From Rhodothermales bacterium (lineage in GTDB: Bacteria; Bacteroidota; Rhodothermia; Rhodothermales; Bin80), in contig CATQHT010000003.1 of NCBI GenBank assembly GCA_958296045.1, forward strand, positions 569,246 through 633,245: DNA of 64,000 bases, in the 5' to 3' direction. The translations under genes were made by a program, and so were the position numbers. Below, in pieces: positions 43,493 through 51,336 of this stretch (its first letter is position 1; each line of letters begins with the position of its first letter). Under the pieces are notes generated by a model that did not search any database, had not been told where the DNA came from, and saw nothing but the letters and a program-made list of their open reading frames with translations.

Positions 43493-45127
43493 GTGCCAAG
43501 TATCCCTGCCCAGGAGCACCCCTGTCCGCGTTGCGCGAGGCTCGAGCCGGACCATTGCGCGGTGGTCGAGCGACTTCGTTCGGAGCGTGACCATTGGCGG
43601 CGCCTGCATAGCGAGGAGCGTACGCAACGGCGGCGGTTGGAGGCAACGCGCGCAGGTCTGGCCGAGGATATGGCCAAGCTCAATGACCAGCTCAGTGAGC
43701 TCTCCCAAAAGCTCTTCGGCAGCACAAGCGAGCGCTTAAAGGCGCCTGTGAGCGACGACATCCGCGCGACAGCGGATCAGAAGCCGCCACCGTCAGCGAC
43801 CGCAGATACGTCGGCCTCGCGTCCGGGTGTACAGGGCACACCGACTAAGGACCATCGCGCGAACGCCAAACCCAAGACGCGGCGCCAAGGGCAGCGTAGC
43901 AAACTGCCAGACGACCTGCCAAGTGAAGAGATCTTTCTTAACCCCGAAGGAGACCTGGAAGGCTGGAAACCGATTCGAATTGAGAGTACCAAGGTGGTAG
44001 CGTGGGTGCCAGGGTACCTGAAGGAGATCCACTATAGGCGCCGCGTATTTGCGCATAGCACCGATCCTTCGAAGGGGCTGCGTATCGCTCCACTCCCTGC
44101 GCGCACTATTCCCAGCGGGCGAGTACATGAATCGTTGCTGGCGCACCTTGTTACGTCCAAAGTCGAGGATGGTCTACCGCTTCACCGCCTAGCCAAGATA
44201 ATAGAGCGCGGCTCGGGCTATAAGATCCCATCGTCCACCATGGGAAACTGGATGGATAAGGTAGGCTTTGACCTGGAACAGCTCGCGCTTGCCGTGGCCG
44301 ATCAGGTACGCAAGAGCGGATACCTGCAGGTGGACGAGACCACGATCCGCGTGCAGGATCGCAAGAAGAAAGGGTCCACTCATCGCGGATACTTCTGGGT
44401 CTACCATTGCCCTAAACAGAAGCTGCTGGTCTACCAATACGCACGCGGACGCGGAAGCAAGGTGCCACGAGGATTCCTGCATGGGTTCCAGGGCGTGCTG
44501 CATACCGACGGATATGTCGCCTACGAGACCTTCATTAAGGATGCCTACATCATACTGGCCAACTGCTGGGCCCATACGCGACGCAAATTTTACCAAGCCC
44601 TCCGTACCGATCCCGACAGAGCTGCCTTCGTGCTGAAGGAAATAGGAAAGCTCTACCGGATAGAAGCGCAGCTGCGCGAGAACCATGCCTCTGCAGAACA
44701 ACGACGCATCGCGCGGCAGCAAAAGGCCAAACCCGTATTGCGCCACCTTAAAACGTGGCTCCAGCAGCAGAATACGCTCCCAAAGGGATTACTGGGCAAG
44801 GCCAAGCACTACACGCTGGCGCGGTGGGACCGGCTGTGCCGATACATCGACGACGGACGCCTGGAAATTGATACCAACGCCGTCGAAAGGGCCATGCGCA
44901 CGGTTGCGATCGGCCGCAAAAACTACCTCTTCTGCGGATCCCACCACGCAGCCAAGCAGATGGCCACCTTCTACACGCTCCTGGCAACGTGCCGGTTGCA
45001 TGGCGTTAATCCCGTAAAATGGCTCGAAGATGTGCTGCCACGCATTGCAGCGGGACATCCAGCCAAAAAGATCCACCTGCTACTACCTCACCAGTGGCAG
45101 CCACTCCATCCCCCGGCACCTCCATAG
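43493..45127 (+). CDS. tnpC: IS66 DDE transposase TnpC
   Basis: A 544-residue transposase starting at GTG. It has an N-terminal coiled coil with leucine heptads (RLRSERDHWRRLHSEERTQR to LSELSQKLFG), then the zinc-binding/IS66 domain and the DDE core: Asp near 280 in YLQVDETTIRVQD, Asp near 338 in VLHTDGYVAYE, and Glu near 464 in TNAVERAMRTVAIGRKN. The C-terminal part has FYTLLATCRLHGVNPVKWLEDVL. The gene is intact and full length, so the element could be active if TnpA is made. Confidence 0.95.
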   Translation: MPSIPAQEHPCPRCARLEPDHCAVVERLRSERDHWRRLHSEERTQRRRLEATRAGLAEDMAKLNDQLSELSQKLFGSTSERLKAPVSDDIRATADQKPPPSATADTSASRPGVQGTPTKDHRANAKPKTRRQGQRSKLPDDLPSEEIFLNPEGDLEGWKPIRIESTKVVAWVPGYLKEIHYRRRVFAHSTDPSKGLRIAPLPARTIPSGRVHESLLAHLVTSKVEDGLPLHRLAKIIERGSGYKIPSSTMGNWMDKVGFDLEQLALAVADQVRKSGYLQVDETTIRVQDRKKKGSTHRGYFWVYHCPKQKLLVYQYARGRGSKVPRGFLHGFQGVLHTDGYVAYETFIKDAYIILANCWAHTRRKFYQALRTDPDRAAFVLKEIGKLYRIEAQLRENHASAEQRRIARQQKAKPVLRHLKTWLQQQNTLPKGLLGKAKHYTLARWDRLCRYIDDGRLEIDTNAVERAMRTVAIGRKNYLFCGSHHAAKQMATFYTLLATCRLHGVNPVKWLEDVLPRIAAGHPAKKIHLLLPHQWQPLHPPAPP

Positions 45128-45480
45128 AAGGATGCGCGGAGCAAGACCATGAACCATACTCTGCTACCTCCATCCGTACGTAATACTGCACCTACGATCC
45201 GCCCTTGCATACGCGGCTATACCTGCGTGACTACGCCGCCTACATGCCAAAACAGCACTTCAATCCCAGTCCGCACTGCAGCCACATAGCCGCTCGATCA
45301 TAGACTAGGTGCGCCCTCAATAGAAGATCACCCGCACCCGCAACCAGACTCCCCAAGAACATCGGCGAATAGCGATACCTGTCAGAGCTACCAGTCATGG
45401 CTGCTCTGCCGAGTTGAGGATACCTCAACCTGCCCGAAGCCGAGGTTACCGCATAGCCATAGAAGACCGCACCCAAATAT
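45128..45480. other. Non-coding right end of the IS66 element
   Basis: About 350 bases between tnpC and the right inverted repeat. No gene is recognised; it is made of short imperfect repeats rich in CCGC and GCC. Confidence 0.5.
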
Positions 45481-45535
45481 ATGCAGGGCAAACCTCCCGG
45501 CTTAAATGCTGTCTACGGGACGGTTACGATTGCTT

Positions 45536-47622
45536 TACCCCCTCCACAGGTGAAGCTTCAAATCGCCAAGCCACGGCTATTGGGTAAACCGGTACCAGAG
45601 GCGGTGGACGTTCCGGCTGATGTGCGCGAGATCGAGGATTTCGAGATCGTCCGAGTAGACAGCGCACAAGATCGCGCCATCTGGAATACGCTTATGGACG
45701 AAGAGCATCCGCGGGGGGTGACCACCTTTGCGGGAGCACAAATGCGCTACCTAATTAAGAGCGCCCACGGTTATCTGGGGGCGGTCGGATTCTCTGCCGC
45801 TGCGCTTTATCTCAGGGCGCGGGACCAGTGGATGGCGTGGAGTCATGAGCAGCGCAGCGGCCATCTTAAGCGCGTAGTGAACCTGAGTCGTTTTCTGATT
45901 CGTCCAAGTGTTCGGTGCAAGAATCTGGCGAGCTTCGTGCTGGGTCGCGTGTTTCGGCGATTGTCCTCCGACTTCATGGCCCGGTATAAGTATGTACCTT
46001 ACGTGGTAGAGACCTTCGTGTGTCCACGTTACGAGGGTACGTGTTTCAAGGCAGCAGGCTTCCAATACTTAGGTCTCACCCAGGGGCGCGGTCGGCATGC
46101 ACCGAGCGGCGTGGGAAAGCGTTCACGGAAGAAGGTATTCGCCTATGAACTGGATCCTGCGTGGCGCGATCGTCTGGGCGTACCGCAGGTGGAATTGCGA
46201 CCCCGGCTGGAGGTGGGCGCTGGGCTGGCGAGCGACTCTTGGGCGGAACAGGAATTCGGCGGTGCAGAGTTGGGCCATATTCGGCGCACCGCCCGTCTGG
46301 TAAAGAGCGCGGCACTAGTAGCAAAGACGATGGGAAAGCCCGTAACCACGGTTCCCAACCGAGACTTAGCTGCTGTAAGGGGATATTGGCGATTCATCGA
46401 GAAGGCCGATAGGTTCGGCATCACACCTGCGAAGATACTGGCGCCGCACCGGCAGCGGACCATTGAGCGGATGCGCACCCAGAAAACGGTGCTGTGCGTG
46501 CAGGATGGTACAGACATTAGTTACAGCACACGTCCGCAGTGCGACGGATTGGAAGTAATCGGTAGTAACCAGACCAAGGCACAGGCGCGCGGCGTACATC
46601 TGCACGCGACCCTGGCGTTGAACGACGAGGGATTGCCCTTGGGAGTATTACGGTGTTCGTACAGAAAAAAGGAAGGGCAAACCACGACGCATCAATGGAT
46701 TGACGGGCTTCGCGACATAGATGAGGCTGCACAGACGCTGCCGCGCAAGACGCGCGTGCTTAGCGTGATGGACCGGGAAGCGGATGCATTCGAGATCTTT
46801 GCGGCGCAGCGCACTTTGAAGCGGACCGATGTGCTGATTCGGGCCAAACACGATCGGAATCTGGGTAAGAACCATGATCGCCTGTTTAAAGCCATGCGCC
46901 GTGGACCTGCTGCCGGTGTGCTGGAGCTCTTGGTAGAGCGTCTGAGTCTTCGGGCGAAGTCTGGTCGGATCACGCACAAGGGCCGTCCGAAGCGTAATGC
47001 ACGCATGGAGGTGCGTTTTCGCCAAGTGAGGCTGCCAGCAACAGGCGGGTTTGCCGAAGATCCCGTGAAGGTCTCCGCGGTCCACGTTCGTGAGATAGCA
47101 CCGCCCAAAGGTGCAGATCGGATTGAGTGGTTTCTGCTAACCACCGTGGAGGTTACCTCACTACAAGAGGCAGAGCAGATACTGGAATACTACACCCTGC
47201 GCTGGCGCGTGGAGGACACCTTTCGGGTACTCAAGACGGGTTGCCGCGTCGAAAAGCTGCGCATGCAGCAGGCAGAGAACCTGCACCGAGCAATAACGCT
47301 GCATATCGTCACGTCCTGGCGGCTCATGCTCATGACGCTGTTGGGGCGTGTGACTGCCAACATGGACGCGGAAGTGATTTTCACGGACGCGGAGATGCAT
47401 ATGTTGCGGGTCTATGCCCGCAATTACGACCTTCCCGAACTCAAGGACCTCGCCTCGGGAATTTTGTTGATGGCGATGATGGGCGGCTACATGAACCGAA
47501 AGCACGACCCGCCGCCTGGGCACGAAATCATGTGGCGTGGGTACGCAAGTCTGCAGATGCGCGCCATAGCCTACGAAGAACTCGGAGCGATTTACGACCT
47601 TGTGGAGCGCCAGCCACCATAG
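45536..47622 (+). pseudogene. 3' part of a DUF4338-IS4 (Tn5-like) transposase gene, interrupted by IS66
   Basis: The continuation of the frame begun at 42293. DUF4338 runs on through ADVREIEDFEIVRVDSAQD, SAHGYLGAVGFSAAALYLRA, NLSRFLIRPSVRCKNLASFVL and VETFVCPRYEGTCFKAAGF. The DDE half then has VQDGTDISY, LSVMDREADAFE and YYTLRWRVEDTFRVLK, which fits the Y-x2-R-x3-E-x6-K signature of IS4/IS50 exactly. The restored protein would have 764 residues. In the present state the frame is open from an ATG at 45481 in the IS66 end, so a product lacking the first 70 residues could still be made. Element ends were not found. Confidence 0.88.
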
Positions 47623-48150
47623 CGCATGGCGTAAGGCTCGGCAATCTCAATGGTTTCGCTCACCGCACGCTCCGCAAGGTGCATGCCCGCAAAGCGAGGG
47701 GAATATACGCGCCCGTCGCGGTCGGCGCATACACCCTTAACTCACGCTCGCTACGCGAATAGCCTTGACCCTTCGCATCTACCACTTAGAATAGCGTAAC
47801 ATTCACCTCCAGCGTGAAGCTCCGGCCTCCCGCTACGAGGGCTATGCTATTCTTGTCGGGTAACCGCGTGGTGAAGGGCCAAACTCTGCCCGCCCTATGC
47901 ACCTTGAGGGCTCGTTGTCAAGCTGCTTGAGTGATTACCGGGTAGGGCTAGCCTATCGTACGCGCAACACGTGTCTGCTCACCCGGACGCTGAGCGGCAT
48001 CCGCTGTTGGATGCTGTGGCGGGTCTGGGGAGCGTACAGAATCGTGCTCGTGAGCTGCATCCGCAGGGGTGTTGCGCACCCGCGAGTTCAGGCGAAATTG
48101 ACCACCGGCCAACCAGGCGGATTTGTTTATTTTTCGCCAGCCCTAGGCGC
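47623..48150. other. Degenerate stretch right of the transposase, with a possible outer-membrane protein scrap
   Basis: No intact gene. On the minus strand, just before a TAA at 47786-47788, codons read ALVAGGRSFTLEVNVTLF, the look of the last strand of an outer-membrane barrel. The same region has an imperfect inverted repeat (GAATAGCGTA and TATGCTATTC, about 60 bases apart). The transposon's right end must be somewhere here, but I could not match it to a left end. Confidence 0.35.
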
Positions 48151-48330
48151 GTAAGACTGGAAGTCTACAACCTGTTGGGCCGCCGCGTAGCCGCGCTGGA
48201 AGACGGCGCCCGTGCCGCGGGTATGCACCAAGTTCATGTGGATGCCCGGGCGTAGGCCAGTGCGGTCTACCTGTACAGGCTATCTACGACCCATGGCACG
48301 TCCACAAGGCGTATATTGTTGGCTTGGTAG
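48151..48330 (+). pseudogene. T9SS C-terminal sorting domain remnant
   Basis: The plus strand reads VRLEVYNLLGRRVAALEDG, HQVHVDARA, stop, ASAVYLYRLSTT and RRILLAW, stop. This is the C-terminal two thirds of a type IX sorting domain with an in-frame TAG at 48253-48255. No body of the parent protein remains upstream. The part after the internal stop is repeated before the second ATPase copy. Confidence 0.75.
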
Positions 48331-49515
48331 CAGTGAAAGTACGATCGCCGCAATCAGCTGAGAATGCCGATGCCCAAAATGCCTGGAGGGTTAGATCGCG
48401 GCCCCGCGAAATACTTTCACGGACGCAAGCGCATACTGGACACTTTTAGGGCACGTTGCGACCGGGCGGTTGACACGAAGATGGGCACCATCTTCATGAT
48501 CCAGGGCGCACCGGGTGCAGGCAAAACGGCTCTGACTTACCAGTGTATGGAGCAAGCCGAAGCGAACGATTGGAAAGTGGCAGACGTTAGCTTCCCAGAC
48601 TTGTACAGCCATCACAACCTGGCCCGCAGATTTCGTATGACTGAGGGCCTGAAGCGCATCGGCAACGAGTCCAAAGTTTACGTTTCCGGGAAGCTGGGCA
48701 GCGATCTCGGGGTGGTACAGGGAGAAGTGACGGTTAAGTCACCGGTGCCCAATCGATTGCAGGACGATGCTGTGCAGTTGCTCAGGCGAGCCGCGAGAAA
48801 GCGAGGGCTACTCCTTGTGTTGGATGAGGCACAGACGATGCGTCATAGCATAGGACAGCCTGGCTCGGATCACCTGACGACCACATTGAACCTGATCCAT
48901 AATGGCAAGATAGGCGCACCCGTGATGCTGTTGGCTGCCGGCCTGAGTACCACGGAGGCTGTTTTCGACATGTTCGGCATATCGCGGTTTGAACGGAATA
49001 GCGTGGTGTATCTGCAGCGGCTTAAACCCGATTCCGCGATGGCTGTGCTGCGCGACTATCTTACCATCAGTGGCGGTGTACGCGGACAGCAGGAAGCATT
49101 GGCCGAATGGGTAAGTAAGCTGGAGCAACGCACCCACGGCTGGCCGGCTCATATTGCGAGCTGGGGGGAGAACGCCGCCGACATTCTCCAGGCCAACGGC
49201 GGTCAGCTAACCTCCGATGCGTGGACATCAGTGGAGCAGGAAGGACGCAAAGCCGATACGCTATACTACAATTCACGTGCGCTACGTATCAAGGCACGCG
49301 ATCTTAGTACGTTGGCCCGACTCCTCATTAAGAGAGGGCTACATGCGGAGCTATTAGAGGAGGAGGTTACTGCAGCCCTTTCGCAAGGCCGGTCGGAAGA
49401 GGATACCGACACGGTGCTCCAGCGCATTCTGGACAAGGGTATTCTGGCCCATTCAGGCTTCGGCGATCTTGCGGTGCCGATACCGTCTATGCACAATTGG
49501 CTGGTAGACCGTTAC
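48256..49515 (+). repeat. Tandem duplication unit A (T9SS tail plus ATPase gene, copy 1)
   Basis: First copy of a unit repeated with a period of 1522 bases. Bases 48364-49207 and 49886-50729 differ at only about six positions. Then roughly 240 bases diverge strongly, and the last 60 or so bases match closely again. Confidence 0.9.
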
Positions 49516-49569
49516 CAGGAGAGGCGCAAAGTGTTGCCCTCCCGAGGGACCGGAAGAACGACGACCTGA
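48364..49569 (+). CDS. STAND-like AAA ATPase, copy 1
   Basis: A 401-residue ATPase of the AAA_16/ORC-like group. It begins KYFHGRKRILDTFRARCDRA and has Walker A GAPGAGKT (48-55), Walker B LLLVLDEAQ (149-157), a sensor-like LLAAGLSTTEAVF and a helical part with EQRTHGWPAHI, similar to the T-x-GWP turn of MalT/STAND proteins. The C-terminal 110 residues look like a winged-helix region, DKGILAHSGFGDLAVPIPSM. No effector domain is recognised. Three ATGs stand in frame at 48364-48379. Compared with copy 2, residues 1-280 are nearly identical, about 281-362 are only distantly similar, and 363-390 match again. The role is unknown. Confidence 0.75.
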   Translation: MPMPKMPGGLDRGPAKYFHGRKRILDTFRARCDRAVDTKMGTIFMIQGAPGAGKTALTYQCMEQAEANDWKVADVSFPDLYSHHNLARRFRMTEGLKRIGNESKVYVSGKLGSDLGVVQGEVTVKSPVPNRLQDDAVQLLRRAARKRGLLLVLDEAQTMRHSIGQPGSDHLTTTLNLIHNGKIGAPVMLLAAGLSTTEAVFDMFGISRFERNSVVYLQRLKPDSAMAVLRDYLTISGGVRGQQEALAEWVSKLEQRTHGWPAHIASWGENAADILQANGGQLTSDAWTSVEQEGRKADTLYYNSRALRIKARDLSTLARLLIKRGLHAELLEEEVTAALSQGRSEEDTDTVLQRILDKGILAHSGFGDLAVPIPSMHNWLVDRYQERRKVLPSRGTGRTTT

Positions 49570-49885
49570 GGATATAGGCTGTGCGAGACAATGCATTACC
49601 TCCTCGGCCGATGACGGACAGGTCCATGCCAAATAGGGCGCTGGCGCGGCTTGGCGGGCAGGCTCCGAACATCCTCCCCAGATGTGGCTGCGCACATCTG
49701 GTCAGCTCTCAGCAGTGCACATGCGCCCAGCACACTGCGCACCTACGCCGCCATATGGACTGGAATTCATGTGGATTGCCAGTGCGGTCTACCTGTACAG
49801 GCTATCTATGCCCCCTGGCACTGCCACAAGGCGAACATTGCTGGCCCGGTAGCAGCGAAAGTACGATCGCCGCAATCAGCTGAGA
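49570..49885. other. Spacer between the ATPase copies, with integrase-like and T9SS scraps
   Basis: From 49672 to about 49763 the plus strand reads IWSALSSAHAPSTLRTYAAI and WTG, which resembles the N-terminal core-binding domain of a tyrosine recombinase (A-x-S-T-x-R-x-Y). A perfect 9-bp hairpin CCAGATGTG/CACATCTGG is at 49678-49701. From 49778 to 49852 the sorting-domain tail ASAVYLYRLS and RRTLLAR is repeated from 48256-48330, marking the left end of the second duplication unit. Confidence 0.4.
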
Positions 49886-51037
49886 ATGCCGATGCCCAAA
49901 ATGCCTGGAGGGTTAGATCGCGGCCCCGCGAAATACTTTCACGGACGCAAGCGCATACTGGACACTTTTAGGGCACGTTGCGACCGGGCGGTTGACACGA
50001 AGATGGGCACCATCTTCATGATCCAGGGCGCACCGGGTGCAGGCAAAACGGCTCTGACTTACCAGTGTATGGAGCAAGCCGAAGCGAACGATTGGAAAGT
50101 GGCAGACATTAGCTTCCCAGACTTGTACAGCCATCACAACCTGGCCCGCAGATTTCGTATGACTGAGGGCCTGAAGCGCATCGGCAACGAGTCCAAAGTT
50201 TACGTTTCCGGGAAGCTGGGCAGCGATCTCGGGGTGGTACAGGGAGAAGTGACGGTTAAGTCACCGGTGCCCAATCGATTGCAGGACGATGCTGTGCAGT
50301 TGCTCAGGCGAGCCGCGAGAAAGCGAGGGCTACTCCTTGTGTTGGATGAGGCACAGACGATGCGTCATAGCATAGGACAGCCTGGCTCGGATCACCTGAC
50401 GACCACATTGAACCTGATCCATAATGGCAAGATAGGCGCACCCGTGATGCTGTTGACTGCCGGCCTGAGTACCACGGAGGCTGTTTTCGACATGTTCGGC
50501 ATATCGCGGTTTGAACGGAATAGCGTGGTGTATCTGCAGCGGCTTAAACCCGATTCCGCGATGGCTGTGCTGCGCGACTATCTCACCATCAGTGGCGGTG
50601 TACGCGGACAGCAGGAAGCATTGGCCGAATGGGTAAGCAAGCTGGAGCAACACACCCACGGCTGGCCGGCTCATATTGCGAGCTGGGGGGAGGACGCCGC
50701 CGACATTCTCCAGGCCAACGGCGGTCAGCTTACCGCAGAAGCATGGGCGTCTTTGAACGAGGCAGGACGCAAAAGCGACGAGTTATACTACAGAGGACGT
50801 TTCAGTGGGATCGAGCCAGAGGACCAGTATGCGCTGGCCCGTTTACTTTCGCGCACGGGAAAGGCCGCTGTGCTGCGTAAACAGGAGGTGACGGCCGCCA
50901 TTGCTGCTGATCGTTCCAGGGAAGAGGTTAAGCAGGCTTTCGAGCAAATACTGAGCAAGGGTGTTCTGGCCTATTCAGGCTTCGGCGATCTTGTTGTGCC
51001 GATACCGTCTATGCACAATTGGCTGGTAGACCATTAC
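49778..51037 (+). repeat. Tandem duplication unit B (T9SS tail plus ATPase gene, copy 2)
   Basis: Second copy of the 1522-base-period unit. Its left part carries more differences (over the T9SS tail) than the first two thirds of the ATPase gene. Confidence 0.9.
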
Positions 51038-51106
51038 CAGGAGCGCTGCCAGACCAGTGCGCGCACAAGACAGCGAATGCAGGCCGACAACCACCCGGCG
51101 TTATAA
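49886..51106 (+). CDS. STAND-like AAA ATPase, copy 2
   Basis: A 406-residue paralogue of the preceding gene. Walker A, Walker B and the HGWP turn are the same; only four amino acids differ in the first 280 (for example Val to Ile in VADISF and Ala to Thr in LLTAGLS). Residues after QLT, from AEAWASLNEAGRKSDELYY to about 362, are clearly different from copy 1, and the close match resumes at SGFGDLVVPIPSMHNWLVD. The ends differ again after YQER. Such a pattern means either gene conversion of the flanks or replacement of an inner segment. No effector domain is visible. Confidence 0.75.
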   Translation: MPMPKMPGGLDRGPAKYFHGRKRILDTFRARCDRAVDTKMGTIFMIQGAPGAGKTALTYQCMEQAEANDWKVADISFPDLYSHHNLARRFRMTEGLKRIGNESKVYVSGKLGSDLGVVQGEVTVKSPVPNRLQDDAVQLLRRAARKRGLLLVLDEAQTMRHSIGQPGSDHLTTTLNLIHNGKIGAPVMLLTAGLSTTEAVFDMFGISRFERNSVVYLQRLKPDSAMAVLRDYLTISGGVRGQQEALAEWVSKLEQHTHGWPAHIASWGEDAADILQANGGQLTAEAWASLNEAGRKSDELYYRGRFSGIEPEDQYALARLLSRTGKAAVLRKQEVTAAIAADRSREEVKQAFEQILSKGVLAYSGFGDLVVPIPSMHNWLVDHYQERCQTSARTRQRMQADNHPAL

Positions 51107-51336
51107 TGCGGAACAGCTCGTCACAGATAATAACGGTGCACGCTTCGCCCGCGGGTGGGAATCTGCCCACAAAATCACCTTTTGCCCACGGCGTCGATTT
51201 CCCCCGAAAAGAGGGCGTTTGGTTCAACTTTTGTTAGTAGCTGCTTTAGGACTCTGCGGGCTGGCAAGTGCGCGGATACTCCCGAGCAGGTGACGAACTC
51301 GATATATGCGAGTGCTACCCTTCGGAATAGTCGGTG

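Larger units (their letters stand above)
42501..45527 (+). mobile_element. Complete IS66-family insertion sequence, 3027 bp
   Basis: The ends are inverted repeats that match perfectly for 17 bases (GTAACCGTCCCGTAGAC) and then imperfectly; they start with GTAA as in the IS66 family. The 8-bp sequence GATTGCTT flanks both ends (42493-42500 and 45528-45535), the target-site length known for IS66. Inside are tnpA (apparently frameshifted), tnpB and tnpC in the usual order. About 290 bases lie before tnpA and 400 after tnpC without recognisable genes. The matching target duplication shows a single, fairly recent insertion. Confidence 0.95.

Noticed and set aside
49678-49701. 9-bp hairpin between the ATPase copies as a terminator
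   Set aside because: There is no T-tract, and the same bases read as part of an integrase-like frame.
48364-51106. The two ATPase genes as TniB-type transposition ATPases
   Set aside because: No TniA or TniQ partner is present, and the HGWP turn and C-terminal winged-helix region fit STAND/ORC-like ATPases better.
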